Assembly (NCBI GenBank): GCA_944324705.1 | Contig: CALUXI010000004.1 | Coordinates: 1 to 64,000, forward strand | From: an uncultured Acholeplasmatales bacterium | GTDB lineage: Bacteria; Bacillota_I; Bacilli_A; Acholeplasmatales; Anaeroplasmataceae | Length of the DNA: 64,000 nt | Direction of reading: 5' to 3' | Shown: piece after piece, positions 26,119-36,289 of the stretch | Numbering within the stretch: the first letter of the stretch is position 1 | Layout of the letters: each line of letters starts with the position of its first letter | Program-made: the position numbers and the translations under genes | Notes under the pieces: generated by a model | Told to the model about the DNA's origin: nothing | Database searches by the model: none | Seen by the model: only the letters and a program-made list of their open reading frames with translations

Positions 26119-27225
26119 TTACTCAGCAAATCCCAAGTCAGATATTTTTAGGCTTTCATATTCATAAGATAAATTATAACTTGTTATTCTAGTTGTACCT
26201 GAATTAGGAATTAAAATTCCTTTTTCTACCCATTCAATCATCCATTTAGATATTGCCCTTGGTGTTACCTTAAATAATTCAGCCAGTTCTTTATTTTTAA
26301 TTACTTTTTTTCTATTTTCTAAACAGTAACGTAATAAAGTTAAATCCTTTTTATTCAAACCTTTTAAAAGTTCATTAGATTGTTTTTTAGAAACCTCAAA
26401 AGCTTGTTCATAGACTTTCTCTGCATTGAGTGCCATTATCTTACAGAAATATTCTATCCATATTTCTAAATGAGGTGGATTTTCTCTTCCCATATAAAAT
26501 AACGCCGGCAATCCCATTTGTATGGATTCATAATAGCCATTTAAATCAGACATATAGTATTCTTCAAATGAATTAAATCCCTTAAAATCATATTTATGTT
26601 GCATTAAAACATATGTAGCTAATGCTCTAGAGGTTCTACCATTACCATCCGTAAATGGATGTATTGTTACGAGTGCATAATGCATAATTGCAGATAAAAT
26701 TGGAGCAGGTAAATTTTGATTATTATAATACCAATTAATTAATTCATCCATTAATGGTTCAATATCGTTGTATTCAGGTGGTATATATTCAGCTGCTTTA
26801 GTTACTGAATCATACACAGCAAACAATACTCCTGGTGGCATTTGTCCTCTTAACGGAATACGTATAAGTTTACCTTGTCTTTGAATAATATCATGCAATT
26901 TAAAAATGAATTCCTTATCAATTTTTGTATTCTTATCATTTTCCTCTTCCAAAAAAGTTAATGCATCCCAATAATTTTGAACTTCTTGTTCAGCAGTTAA
27001 ACGCTTAAAATCATTCTTATTGGCAATAACCTTTTCTACCTGATTATAAGAAAGAACATTTCCTTCTATGCTTGTAGAGAAATGTGTTTTCTTTAACTTA
27101 GCTTCATACATTAACTTTTGTCTTTCCCTTGTAGGTAAGAATAAATAATCTAATGCTGTTTTATATTTTTCAATTTTTATTAAATAATTGACTAATTCAT
27201 TTGTATATTTAAATTCTAATTTCAT
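26119..27225 (-). CDS. Fic/DOC family AMPylase with C-terminal winged helix
   Basis: The catalytic motif HPFTDGNGRTSR (HPFxxGNGRxxR) is complete at about residues 190-201. An N-terminal inhibitory helix motif STSIEGN near residue 52 marks a self-inhibited class II Fic protein. The C-terminal 70 residues (LTLLRYCLENRKK, ELAELFKVTPRAISKWM) form a winged helix-turn-helix. Such proteins transfer AMP to target proteins, and the HTH suggests DNA binding and autoregulation. A repeat-type operator lies at the promoter. The gene stands alone between a recombinase fragment and an exonuclease gene, and it is flanked by a direct repeat. Confidence 0.9.
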   Translation of the reverse strand: MKLEFKYTNELVNYLIKIEKYKTALDYLFLPTRERQKLMYEAKLKKTHFSTSIEGNVLSYNQVEKVIANKNDFKRLTAEQEVQNYWDALTFLEEENDKNTKIDKEFIFKLHDIIQRQGKLIRIPLRGQMPPGVLFAVYDSVTKAAEYIPPEYNDIEPLMDELINWYYNNQNLPAPILSAIMHYALVTIHPFTDGNGRTSRALATYVLMQHKYDFKGFNSFEEYYMSDLNGYYESIQMGLPALFYMGRENPPHLEIWIEYFCKIMALNAEKVYEQAFEVSKKQSNELLKGLNKKDLTLLRYCLENRKKVIKNKELAELFKVTPRAISKWMIEWVEKGILIPNSGTTRITSYNLSYEYESLKISDLGFAE

Positions 27226-27253
27226 AATATCATCTCCGCATTTATTATAAAAA

Positions 27254-27300
27254 AATAAGGAACAAAAATCAACATTTTCGTTCCTTATTAGTTCCTTATT
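27254..27300. promoter_or_regulatory. Triple AATAAGGAAC motif at the fic promoter
   Basis: AATAAGGAAC (27254-27263) faces GTTCCTTATT at 27280-27289 and again at 27291-27300. On the minus strand the gene-proximal copy is followed by TTTTTTATAAT, a -10 box. The two-plus-one layout mirrors the motif arrangement before AAA_14 ATPase 2. It is a likely binding site for the Fic protein's own winged helix (inference). Confidence 0.55.
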
Positions 27301-27787
27301 TTCTGCTATTTGTTCTCTTTTTTATAAACCATCCTTAATGAAATGTGAGACATACAACGATTTTGAGACAACTATACACGATATCAATTTGAATTCAAAC
27401 CAAACTATCTCATCATAAGTACATTTTTGCAATAAGTTTACCTTTCATAATAATGTAACTACTTAAAACGATAACACCATTGCTTTTATTATTTCAAAAA
27501 TTGCCTCAAAAGATATTAATTTTCTTAGTCTAACTTATAATTACTCCATCTATTCATTTTATAGGATTCACTATAGATTGGCTCTTTTTTCAACTTTTAA
27601 AATCACTTTTTTTGTTCTAGCAATGTGACTGATTCAACAGTAATATCTCTTTCCCACAAAGATCATGATTCGGACTAACTCATATTTGAATTTGGATATC
27701 CAAATTCAGTGCTTGATAAGACATACATACCCTTTTTCATCTTATTATTCGATAGAATATTGAACCTGACTTTCTCATATCCTTCTG
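27301..27787. other. Gene-free stretch containing direct repeat copy 2
   Basis: No open frame with a ribosome-binding site is visible. The repeat copy at 27547-27612 matches 25968-26060. The short palindrome TTTGGATATCCAAA lies near 27697-27710. Composition changes from very AT-rich to more balanced close to 27,650, just before the exonuclease gene, which suggests a junction of transferred DNA. Confidence 0.35.
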
Positions 27788-28630
27788 TTATTGTATGCCT
27801 ATTCCTCTTAAAACATCTTTTGTGGTTATTGCGTTAAAGGCATATGCAAGCTCCACCATAGCGAATGGTAACGGCATAAAATTGCCAAGCTTGATAAGCT
27901 TATAATTCGTTCTTAATTTTTCGGAGTTTCTAATGATAGATTCTTTAACTGACGGTTTTTTTATATTGTTTGCATTCGCAATTATATTTTCAAGAGTGCC
28001 AAACTCACCGAGCAGCAAGGCTGCTGTTTTTGGACCGACTTTATCTGCGCCTTTGATATTATCCGAGACATCTCCCGTAAGTGATTTGAAATCAGCGTAT
28101 TGTAAAGGCGTAATTCCAAATTTTTTATTTATATATTCAGGTGTACATATAACGGTATTATCACCACGATATCTAAGTACCGACACATTATCTGTTATTA
28201 ACTGAAAGAAGTCGCTATCAAATGATGAAATAACTATCTCATTTTCTTGACCATAGGTAATAGCATATCCCGCAATCCAGTCATCAGTTTCACATGTCTT
28301 TGTTTCTGCATATTTGATGCCGAGATAATCAAGTGCAGCATATACATCCTGCAACTGCGAAAACGGGTTATTCTCCTCCGGTATTTCGCTATAATTAACC
28401 CTGTCAGTTTTATAATCTGGGTCAAGTGCCGAACGGATATTTTCGTGTTCGCCATCAAAAAATACGGCAATATGCGTAGGTTCGGTTTTGCGTATTATTT
28501 TCAGCAATGCCCCAACAAAACCGAGCGTGCCCTGAATGGCTTTCCCTTGTTTGTTTACTATTCTTGCAGGCATTCCAAAGAACATTTGAAACAGTAGATT
28601 ACTGCCATCAATGATTAAAATTCGATTCAT
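27788..28630 (-). CDS. 5'-3' exonuclease (FEN/PIN-like, polymerase I N-terminal type)
   Basis: The 280-residue free-standing 5' nuclease has metal-binding motifs typical of the family: ILIIDGSNLLF, VFFDGE, ETDDWIAGYA, SSFDSDFFQL, and the helix-hairpin-helix region SLTGDVSDNIKGADKVGPKTAALLLGEFG. It would process flap and 5' ends. Codon and base use (many GCC, CGG and GCG codons) are clearly less AT-biased than neighbours, which suggests recent horizontal transfer. It is not fused to a polymerase, so it may be an extra enzyme beside a chromosomal polA. Confidence 0.85.
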   Translation of the reverse strand: MNRILIIDGSNLLFQMFFGMPARIVNKQGKAIQGTLGFVGALLKIIRKTEPTHIAVFFDGEHENIRSALDPDYKTDRVNYSEIPEENNPFSQLQDVYAALDYLGIKYAETKTCETDDWIAGYAITYGQENEIVISSFDSDFFQLITDNVSVLRYRGDNTVICTPEYINKKFGITPLQYADFKSLTGDVSDNIKGADKVGPKTAALLLGEFGTLENIIANANNIKKPSVKESIIRNSEKLRTNYKLIKLGNFMPLPFAMVELAYAFNAITTKDVLRGIGIQ

Positions 28631-28657
28631 AACAAATACTCCTTTAATATCCCTGTA

Positions 28658-29998
28658 TTATTTGTGGGAAAGACGTACTACCGTCTCAATATGACTAGTT
28701 CGAGGAAACAAGTCAACAGGAGTTACTTCAACAACTTGATATGTATCCTTAAGGTAAGCTATATCACGAGCTAGAGTAGCTACATTACATGATATATATA
28801 CTATGTTTTTTATTTTTGCTTGTTTAACTGCATCTAAAAAAGTTTTATCACAACCCTTACGTGGTGGGTCAAATACCATTTTAGTTATGTTTTTAGTTTT
28901 AACTAATTCTTCTATTTTATCTTCACATTTACCTAAGATAAAAGTAGCATTATTAATATTATTATTAACAGCATTTTCTCTTGCATTAATTATAGACGCT
29001 TCTACAACTTCAATACCTATTATTTCTTTTACTTTATTAGCTAAAGATAAAGTAATACTTCCCATTCCGCAATATGCATCAATAATAACATCTTCTTTTG
29101 TAGGGTTTAGTAATCTAGTAGCTTCTTTATATAATAATTCTGTCATTAAGTTATTAACTTGCATAAAACTATTAGGCGATACATTATATTTATTATTTAA
29201 TATTTCTTCTTTTAAATAAGTATCACCATATAACAACTTATTAATATTACCTAATAATACATTATTATTTAAATCATTTATATTTAAATAGATTGAAACA
29301 ATTTCTTTAATTTCTTTTAATTCATTCACTAAATTAGAAAAATCATAACTAGCTGTAGCTATTAAAACTATCATATATTTATCATATTTACTTTTACGAC
29401 ACATTATGGCTCTAAATAGACCTTTTTTAGTAGTTTCATCATAGATAGAAATATTATTTTTTTCTAAATAATTAACAACAATATTTAATATTTTTTCTAA
29501 TAAAATAGGTTCTATTAAACACTTTTTACTATCAATTATTTCATGACTATTAGCTTTAAACATACCACAAATTATCTTACCATTTTCTTTCTTAAAAGGA
29601 ATGATTGCTTTATTACGATAATTATAAATATTATCATTAGAAATTAAATCATTCATTTTAAAATTATTTATTTTAGCTTGATGAATAATTGTATTTTTAA
29701 CTTTATTATACTTAGTTATTTTTTCTAATTCATAAGACATGTGACGCATATTACAACCACCACATGATTGATAAATCGGACAATCTATATTAATTCTATC
29801 TTTTGTTTCTTTTATTACTTTTGTTAAAGTTCCTTCTATATATTTAGATAAAATTTTAGTTATTTTTATTAAACATATTTCGCCAATTAAGGCACCAGCA
29901 ATAAAGATTATTTTTTTATTGTTATAAGCTATTCCTCTACCATCTTTATCCATGCCTTCTATTAAAACTTCTAATTCATCATTAATTTTCATTTTCAT
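28658..29998 (-). CDS. rlmD: 23S rRNA (uracil-5-)-methyltransferase RlmD/RumA family
   Basis: An N-terminal TRAM domain (KINDELEVLIEGMDKDGRGIAY) is followed by the iron-sulfur Cys cluster CPIYQSCGGCNM. The SAM-binding methyltransferase core has DAYCGMGSITL, FDPPRKGCD and the catalytic-Cys motif YISCNVATLARD. The product is the 23S rRNA uracil C5 methyltransferase or its TrmA-like paralogue; RlmD, RlmCD and TrmA cannot be separated reliably here. It overlaps the serine dehydratase gene by 17 nt. The better start may be the second ATG (29992), 6 nt after AGAGG. Confidence 0.88.
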   Translation of the reverse strand: MKMKINDELEVLIEGMDKDGRGIAYNNKKIIFIAGALIGEICLIKITKILSKYIEGTLTKVIKETKDRINIDCPIYQSCGGCNMRHMSYELEKITKYNKVKNTIIHQAKINNFKMNDLISNDNIYNYRNKAIIPFKKENGKIICGMFKANSHEIIDSKKCLIEPILLEKILNIVVNYLEKNNISIYDETTKKGLFRAIMCRKSKYDKYMIVLIATASYDFSNLVNELKEIKEIVSIYLNINDLNNNVLLGNINKLLYGDTYLKEEILNNKYNVSPNSFMQVNNLMTELLYKEATRLLNPTKEDVIIDAYCGMGSITLSLANKVKEIIGIEVVEASIINARENAVNNNINNATFILGKCEDKIEELVKTKNITKMVFDPPRKGCDKTFLDAVKQAKIKNIVYISCNVATLARDIAYLKDTYQVVEVTPVDLFPRTSHIETVVRLSHK

Positions 29999-31184
29999 CC
30001 TCTTTAAAAGTTTTAGCTAAACCACCTTCAGAAGTTTCTTTTAATGAATGTGGCAAAGATAAACCTGTATCTAACATAGTACTTACTACTTTATCAAAAC
30101 TAATTTTAGCATCTTTAGGGTTTAAATATAGGGCTAATAATGCCGAATCAATAGCTCTTAAAGCTCCTAAGGCATTACGTTCAATACAAGGAATTTGAAC
30201 ATATCCTTCAACTGGGTCACATGTTAGACCTAAATTATGTTCAAGAGCTATTTCAGCTGCCCTTTCTATTGTTTCTAAATCACCATTCAATATATAAGCT
30301 GCATAACTTGCGGCCATTGAACTGGCTGTTCCGACTTCAGCTTGACAACCAGCATAAGCTCCTGATATTGAGGCATTAGTTGCGACTATATTACCAATTA
30401 TACCTGCTATTTTAAGCCCATCTATTTCTTGTTTTATGGTTGTGTTATACTTTTCTCTTAAATAAAAGATAACCGCAGGCATTACCCCACAAGCCCCACA
30501 AGTAGGAGCCGTAACTACCTCGCTACCTGACGCATTTTCTTCGGCTACACCATAGGCATAAGCCATGATTTTTCTTTTATCTGCGTCATTATTTAATTTT
30601 GTTAATGATTTAGCGAAATAAAGTTCTCTAGCTTTACGTTTAACTTTTAATTTACCTGGCAAAACACCAGTTTTACTAATACCACTAATTAAAGCTTTAT
30701 GCATTACTTCTATTACTTCTATAAAATAATTGTCTAAATATTCATAACTATTAACATATTCTACTAATGTCATATTTTTTTCTTTTAAATGTTCTTTGAT
30801 GGCATTAAAAGTATTTAAAGGATAAATATCTCTTAATTTAGCATTTTGTTCACCTTCAATAACTATATTGCCGCCACCTATTGAATAAAAAACAACTTCT
30901 TTAACTAATTCATCATTTAAATATCCACGTATTTTTAAAGTATTAGGATGTTTAGTTTCTGTTTTATAATCAAAGATTATTTGACAATTAGGAAGAGTAT
31001 CAATTAATATAGCGTCTGTTAAATGCCCTTTGCCAGTTAGAGCTAAACTACCGTATAAATAAACAATAAATTTATTACAATTAGGATATTTTTGTAAAAA
31101 ATATAAAGCTGCGTTCTTAGGACCCATTGTATGACTAGAGGATGGACCATTACCTATTTTATAAATTTCTTTTAACGAATACAT
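29982..31184 (-). CDS. sdaA: L-serine dehydratase, iron-sulfur type, single chain
   Basis: The beta-type domain comes first (YKIGNGPSSSHTMGPKNAA) and the alpha-type domain second, in one 400-residue chain. The alpha part has TAPTCGACGVMPAV, AYAGCQAEVGTASSMAA and LTCDPVEGYVQIPCIERNA, which supply the cysteines for the 4Fe-4S cluster. The enzyme deaminates L-serine to pyruvate and ammonia. The Firmicutes usual form is two genes; a fused chain is the enterobacterial and some Mollicutes-related layout. It starts one nucleotide after the uvrB stop, so it is in the same transcript. Confidence 0.9.
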   Translation of the reverse strand: MYSLKEIYKIGNGPSSSHTMGPKNAALYFLQKYPNCNKFIVYLYGSLALTGKGHLTDAILIDTLPNCQIIFDYKTETKHPNTLKIRGYLNDELVKEVVFYSIGGGNIVIEGEQNAKLRDIYPLNTFNAIKEHLKEKNMTLVEYVNSYEYLDNYFIEVIEVMHKALISGISKTGVLPGKLKVKRKARELYFAKSLTKLNNDADKRKIMAYAYGVAEENASGSEVVTAPTCGACGVMPAVIFYLREKYNTTIKQEIDGLKIAGIIGNIVATNASISGAYAGCQAEVGTASSMAASYAAYILNGDLETIERAAEIALEHNLGLTCDPVEGYVQIPCIERNALGALRAIDSALLALYLNPKDAKISFDKVVSTMLDTGLSLPHSLKETSEGGLAKTFKEDENEN

Positions 31185-31185
31185 T

Positions 31186-33138
31186 TTACTTTTCTCCTTT
31201 TAATTCCATAATTGCATCTCTAACTTGCGCTGCCATTTCAAAGTTAAGTTCTTTAGCATATTGTAACATTTCTTCGTTCAATCTACTAATTAGCTCTTCT
31301 TTTTCAAGTTTTGTCAATTTCTTATTCTTCTTTGTTTTATCTTCATAATCTTTAATTTGAATTTTAGCTGGAATAGGTTTAACAATCGTTTTAGGGATAA
31401 TATTATGTTCTATATTATATTCATTTTGAATTTGTCTTCTTCTAAAAGTTTCATCAATTGCTTCTTTCATTGAAGGAGAAATGCTATCAGCATACATAAT
31501 AACCTTACCTGAAGCATTACGGGCAGCTCTACCTATAGTTTGAATTAAACTTCTTTCACTTCGCAAAAACCCTTGTTTATCAGCATCTAAAATACAAACT
31601 AAACTTACTTCTGGTAAATCTAGACCTTCTCTTAATAAGTTAATACCAACTAATACATCATATTTACCAGCTCTTAAATCTCTTAAAATTTCAAGTCTCT
31701 CTAAACTTTTAATTTTAGAATGTAAATATGCCACCTTTAAATCTAATTTCTTTAAATAGGCTGTTAAATCTTCGCTCATTTTAATAGTTAAAGTTGTAAC
31801 TAATACTCTTTCATTCTTTTCCATTCGGGCTTTTATTTCAGCATAAATATCATCAACTTGACCTTTAGTTGGTCTAACTTCAATAATCGGATCTAAAAGT
31901 CCGGTAGGTCTAATAATTTGTTCAACAATTGGATATTCTTTTTCAAAATCACCAGGAGTAGCTGATACATATAGTGCATGTTTAATATGCTTATCAAACT
32001 CATTGAAAGTTAGTGGTCTATTATCTAAAGCACTTGGTAAACGAAAACCATAATCAACTAAATTTTGTTTACGTGATCTATCCCCATTATACATTCCTCT
32101 AACTTGGGGCAATGTTACATGAGATTCATCAACAATTAATAAAAAATCATCAGGGAAAAAGTCTAAAAGTGTTGCCGGAGTTTCTCCCTCTTTTCTTAAT
32201 GTTAAATGTCTTGAGTAGTTTTCTACACCCGGACAAGTTCCGATTTCTGCTAACATTTCAACATCATAATTAGTTCTTGATTCAATTCTTTCGGCTTCTA
32301 AAGGTTTATTTTCTTTTAAGAATTTATTTCTTTGAACAACTAATTCAGCCTTTATTCGCTTAATTGCTTCATCTAATTTTTCTTTACTAGTCATAAATAA
32401 AGTAGCAGCAAAAATATTAACATATAAAACTTGTTCTAAAGCTTCACCTGTTGTAATATCAAATAATCTAATACGTTCTATTTCATCATCAAAAAATTCA
32501 ATCCTAATACCATTTTTATGTTCAGATGGTTGAATTATTTCGAGTACGTCACCCTTAGATCTAAAACTACCTCTAGCAAAATCTATTTCATTGCGGGTAT
32601 ATTGCATCTCAATTAGTCTACGCATCAATGCTTTTCTATCATAAGATTCCCCAACTCTCAAACATAACATTGATTTTTTATATTCTTCTGGGTCACCTAT
32701 ACCATATATACAAGATACGGAAGCTACTACTATGACATCATCATAATCAATCAAAGCCGCTGTAGCACTATGACGCATTTCATCAATTTCTTCATTTATT
32801 TTAGCATCTTTTTCAATATAAGTATCACTAGAAGCCACATAAGCCTCTGGTTGATAATAGTCATAATAAGAAATAAAATATTCAACATGATTATGAGGAA
32901 ACAACATCTTAATTTCATTATATAATTGACCAGCTAAGGTTTTATTATGGGCTAATATTAAAGTCTTTTTACCATATTTAGCTATGACATTAGCCATAGT
33001 AAAAGTTTTACCTGTACCGGTAGCACCAAGTAGTGTAACTCTATCATTTCCCTTATTAAAATTATCTATAATTTCATTAATAGCTTTAGGTTGATCACCT
33101 GTTGGCTTATATTCAGAAACTAAGTCAAAAACTGCCAT
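31186..33138 (-). CDS. uvrB: Excinuclease ABC subunit B
   Basis: At 650 residues it is full length. Walker [13 protein letters not shown], the beta-hairpin region [44 protein letters not shown] and QTIGRAARN are all present. The C-terminal UVR motif ([33 protein letters not shown]) binds UvrC. It loads onto DNA with UvrA and verifies lesions in nucleotide excision repair. No uvrA or uvrC is adjacent. It sits at the start of a uvrB-sdaA-rlmD unit. Confidence 0.97.
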   Translation of the reverse strand: MAVFDLVSEYKPTGDQPKAINEIIDNFNKGNDRVTLLGATGTGKTFTMANVIAKYGKKTLILAHNKTLAGQLYNEIKMLFPHNHVEYFISYYDYYQPEAYVASSDTYIEKDAKINEEIDEMRHSATAALIDYDDVIVVASVSCIYGIGDPEEYKKSMLCLRVGESYDRKALMRRLIEMQYTRNEIDFARGSFRSKGDVLEIIQPSEHKNGIRIEFFDDEIERIRLFDITTGEALEQVLYVNIFAATLFMTSKEKLDEAIKRIKAELVVQRNKFLKENKPLEAERIESRTNYDVEMLAEIGTCPGVENYSRHLTLRKEGETPATLLDFFPDDFLLIVDESHVTLPQVRGMYNGDRSRKQNLVDYGFRLPSALDNRPLTFNEFDKHIKHALYVSATPGDFEKEYPIVEQIIRPTGLLDPIIEVRPTKGQVDDIYAEIKARMEKNERVLVTTLTIKMSEDLTAYLKKLDLKVAYLHSKIKSLERLEILRDLRAGKYDVLVGINLLREGLDLPEVSLVCILDADKQGFLRSERSLIQTIGRAARNASGKVIMYADSISPSMKEAIDETFRRRQIQNEYNIEHNIIPKTIVKPIPAKIQIKDYEDKTKKNKKLTKLEKEELISRLNEEMLQYAKELNFEMAAQVRDAIMELKGEK

Positions 33139-33192
33139 TTTCTACACCTCATTTATCATTTAATTTTAGCATAAAATTAATCTATAATAAAC

Positions 33193-33227
33193 AAAAAAAG
33201 TCCATAAAAGTATAACTCTTATGAACT
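33193..33227 (-). terminator. Terminator of the Na/Pi transporter gene
   Basis: AGTCCATAA (33199-33207) pairs with TTATGAACT (33219-33227) with one mismatch, and the minus strand continues with seven T. It lies a few nt after the stop at 33235. Confidence 0.75.
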
Positions 33228-33234
33228 TCAATTA

Positions 33235-34932
33235 TTAGCCTTCTAATAATTTATTTTCTTTACTTCTATTTTTACCTAAAACAGTATCAGCTAAATTCTT
33301 ACAATGATCCCCAATTCTTTCTAGGTTAACTAATAATTCATCATAATAATCTGAATCAAGATATGAACATTGACCATTAGCAACCCTATGAGTATGACGT
33401 TCGTGGAATATCTCTTCCATATTATCTACTGTATGTTCAGTTTCTGAAACAACTTTAGCATCTTCATCAGACCATTTTTTAATTGAATTAACACCTTTAT
33501 CAATCATTGTATTAACAGCTTCAAACATTTGTTCTAAATCTTGCATGCTATCTTCTGATAATGTTAATTTGCGTTTATACCTATCCTCATAGAAACCACA
33601 AATATTAGAACAATGATCTCCAATTCTTTCATAATCTTTAATTGTATCAAGATATTTAGAAATTTTATTCATTTCATCAGAATGAACATGTTGAACACTA
33701 ATATTTATTAAATAATCATGTATTTTCTTATCAAATTCATCTAACATATTTTCTAAAACTTGAGCTTCTTTTGGAACATTGTTATTATTTTCTTTAGAAT
33801 AAGCTTTAACTAAATTAAAATATTTAACAACTGTATCACCCATAAAATCCATACATTTAGCAATAAATTCAATAGCTAAGGCAGGTGATTTTTTAATTAA
33901 AGAATAATCGCCTAATTCTTCTAATAACTTAGTTCCTTCTTCTTCAGTTGAAGGTGTACCCTTAATAATTTTACAAATGAGTTTACATATAGGCTTAATA
34001 AACCAGAATAAGATAAATGTAGTAACACAGTTAAATATAATATGAGCAATCGCAATTGACATCGGACTATTACCACCTAATGCCGTATCAATTGGGTTAA
34101 GTAATAAAATGAATGGGTATAACAAAATCATAAATATGATTGCCCCGATTATATTAAATGTAGCATGGAATAAAGCTGTACGCTTAGATTCACTACCACC
34201 ACCAATAGAAGCCAAAACAGCTGTAACAGTTGTACCAATATTAGCACCAATTAAAATAGGTACAGCACCAAGTAAAGTCATATTAGATGCCGCAAATAGA
34301 CCTTGTAAAATACCTATTGAAGCTGATGAAGATTGGATAATAGCAGTTACTATAATACCAACAAATAAACCAATAATTGGCCAATCATTTAAAGCTGTAA
34401 ATAAAGCCTCAGTTTGTGTTTTATAAGTTTCTAATAAATAAGCAAGGCCAGAATCCATTAATTGTAGGCCAAAGAATAATAAACCAAAACCAAGAACTAC
34501 TCGGCCTAAGTCTTTAACTTTTCTATTATTAATAAAAAAGATTAAAACCGCACCGATACCAACAAATATCAATGATAATTGTCCGATATTAAAACCAATA
34601 ATAAGGGAAGTAACAGTTGTACCAATATTTGCCCCCATAATAATACCAACCGCTTGTGCTAAAGTCATAAGTCCAGAACGAACTAAACCAACAGTTAAAG
34701 CAGTTGTTCCTGATGATGATTGAATAATAGCTGTTAAGCCTGCCCCAATTAAGATTCCTCTAAGGGGAGTACTAGTAGATTTTTCAATAATCATTTTGAG
34801 TTTTGAACCAGCTAAATCTTTTAAGGCATCTCCCATTAAATTGATACCATATAAAAAGACCCCTAATCCACCAAATACTAATAATATACATTCCCATATA
34901 TTATTAGCAGCCATTGTAACTTCTAGTAACAT
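33235..34932 (-). CDS. Na/Pi cotransporter family protein with PhoU-like domain
   Basis: The N-terminal 310 residues are an NptA-type transporter with two inverted halves, each carrying the QSSS signature (IIQSSSGTTALTVG and IIQSSSASIGILQG) and about eight membrane helices. The C-terminal 200 residues are a PhoU-like helical bundle (SKYLDTIKDYERIGDHCSNI and LVNLERIGDHCKNLAD). It would import phosphate with sodium, the PhoU part giving control. GAGAGGG lies 5 nt before the ATG. It is monocistronic between two terminators. Confidence 0.93.
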   Translation of the reverse strand: MLLEVTMAANNIWECILLVFGGLGVFLYGINLMGDALKDLAGSKLKMIIEKSTSTPLRGILIGAGLTAIIQSSSGTTALTVGLVRSGLMTLAQAVGIIMGANIGTTVTSLIIGFNIGQLSLIFVGIGAVLIFFINNRKVKDLGRVVLGFGLLFFGLQLMDSGLAYLLETYKTQTEALFTALNDWPIIGLFVGIIVTAIIQSSSASIGILQGLFAASNMTLLGAVPILIGANIGTTVTAVLASIGGGSESKRTALFHATFNIIGAIIFMILLYPFILLLNPIDTALGGNSPMSIAIAHIIFNCVTTFILFWFIKPICKLICKIIKGTPSTEEEGTKLLEELGDYSLIKKSPALAIEFIAKCMDFMGDTVVKYFNLVKAYSKENNNNVPKEAQVLENMLDEFDKKIHDYLINISVQHVHSDEMNKISKYLDTIKDYERIGDHCSNICGFYEDRYKRKLTLSEDSMQDLEQMFEAVNTMIDKGVNSIKKWSDEDAKVVSETEHTVDNMEEIFHERHTHRVANGQCSYLDSDYYDELLVNLERIGDHCKNLADTVLGKNRSKENKLLEG

Positions 34933-35032
34933 GTTTGCCCTCTCTTTACATTATTTACAATTTTTACAAAATTTACAATTTATTTTACACTACAATTTAT
35001 CTAACTGCAACATTAAATTTATTATATCAATT

Positions 35033-35059
35033 AAAAAACTCTAGGCTAAATTCCTAGAG
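35033..35059 (-). terminator. Terminator overlapping the rnhA stop
   Basis: CTCTAGG (35039-35045) pairs with CCTAGAG (35053-35059), followed by six T on the minus strand. It closes the YlmH-udk-mtnN-rnhA unit. Confidence 0.8.
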
Positions 35060-35624
35060 CTTCCTTTGCTAACTTATCAGCTAAATCATTATAATAATTT
35101 CCCGTATGACTTTTTATCTTTTCAAAATGAATCTTAATTTTATTTTTTAAATCTTTAATAAAATTAACATATAAAATAGCTATATCTGATTTAGCTTCCC
35201 ACGAACCCTCATACCACTTTTCAATTCCTAAATAATCATAACATAATTTAAATTCTAAAATATTGTTTTTATAACAATAATTTATAATATAAGCAGCCCC
35301 TTTTATCTCTCCCGCTACATTATGATATTTAGAAAAATCATCAGCTACATATGCTCTTTTAAAACTAATTTTTTTATCATTTAATAATAAAATACCGCCA
35401 AAAGAATAATTACCAGTTTTCTTATCATAACTACCATCAATATAACAAGTTGGTAATTCATTACTAGTTAAATTTTCATTTTCAGAGATAAAATTATAGG
35501 CTTCTTCATAAGTACTAAAACTTTTATAAACAGCCCCCTTAAAACCATTTACCTCTTTTAAACATTCTTCCCAAGTATTATAAATTCCTGGATTATTACC
35601 TACTTTAACTGCATAAAACTTCAT
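35046..35624 (-). CDS. rnhA: Ribonuclease H1 with N-terminal hybrid-binding domain
   Basis: An N-terminal caulimovirus-type hybrid-binding domain (FYAVKVGNNPGIYNTWEECLKEVNGFKGAVYKSF) precedes the RNase H fold. Catalytic acids are in YIDGSYDKKTGNYSFGG, the Glu of AGEIKGAAYI, and the Asp of the C-terminal DLADKLAKEA. It removes RNA from RNA-DNA hybrids. The start ATG (35622-35624) overlaps the mtnN stop as ATGA, and no strong ribosome-binding site is seen, so it is translationally coupled. Confidence 0.92.
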   Translation of the reverse strand: MKFYAVKVGNNPGIYNTWEECLKEVNGFKGAVYKSFSTYEEAYNFISENENLTSNELPTCYIDGSYDKKTGNYSFGGILLLNDKKISFKRAYVADDFSKYHNVAGEIKGAAYIINYCYKNNILEFKLCYDYLGIEKWYEGSWEAKSDIAILYVNFIKDLKNKIKIHFEKIKSHTGNYYNDLADKLAKEALGI

Positions 35625-36289
35625 AAAGATTTTACCACATTTAAACAAATATTAGCTGATCTTTTAGCCATTTCATCTTCAAATTTTGCATAATTTTCAA
35701 TTTGACTTTCTTCACCTACAACATCTGAAATATAGCGTAATACCAAGGTTTTTACATCAAAATGACTTGCCACATGAGCTATTGCACAACTCTCCATTTC
35801 AAAACAAGAGACTTCTTCTACATTATCTGGTAAATAAGTCATAAAAGTATCACTTGTCAAACTAGTTACCTCATTAACTTTATAACCTAAGTCATTAATT
35901 ATTTTTTCTACTTTTAAATTTAAAGTGTTATCTGTTAAAAAATAAGGTTTTTCCCCTGGAACTTGACCAAAAGCATAGCCAAAAGTTGTAGCATTAACAT
36001 CATTATATTTTAATTTAATAATTAAACAAATATCTGTCATTTTTAAAGGCTTCATACCGCCTGCTATACCAGTAGATATAATTAAATCTACTTGGTATTT
36101 AACAATTAATATGGTTGCGGCAATAGCGGCATTAACCTTACCTACTCCTGACTTAACTAATATAAATTCTTTATTTTCATATTCTAAATTATAAAAAGTT
36201 AAACCACCAATTTTTTCTTCTTTTTTTACTTCAGCAACCAATAGAAAATCAGCCACTTCATTTTCCATTGCCCCAATTATTCCAATCAT
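35621..36289 (-). CDS. mtnN: 5'-methylthioadenosine/S-adenosylhomocysteine nucleosidase
   Basis: At 222 residues it is standard for MtnN/Pfs. The start MIGIIGAMENEV, GVGKVNAAIAATILI, ISTGIAGGM, and the substrate-binding CFEMESCAIAHVA with the conserved Glu are all seen. It hydrolyses MTA and SAH, recycling methionine and removing by-products of SAM use. It is sandwiched between udk and rnhA with overlaps, giving tight coupling. Confidence 0.95.
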   Translation of the reverse strand: MIGIIGAMENEVADFLLVAEVKKEEKIGGLTFYNLEYENKEFILVKSGVGKVNAAIAATILIVKYQVDLIISTGIAGGMKPLKMTDICLIIKLKYNDVNATTFGYAFGQVPGEKPYFLTDNTLNLKVEKIINDLGYKVNEVTSLTSDTFMTYLPDNVEEVSCFEMESCAIAHVASHFDVKTLVLRYISDVVGEESQIENYAKFEDEMAKRSANICLNVVKSL

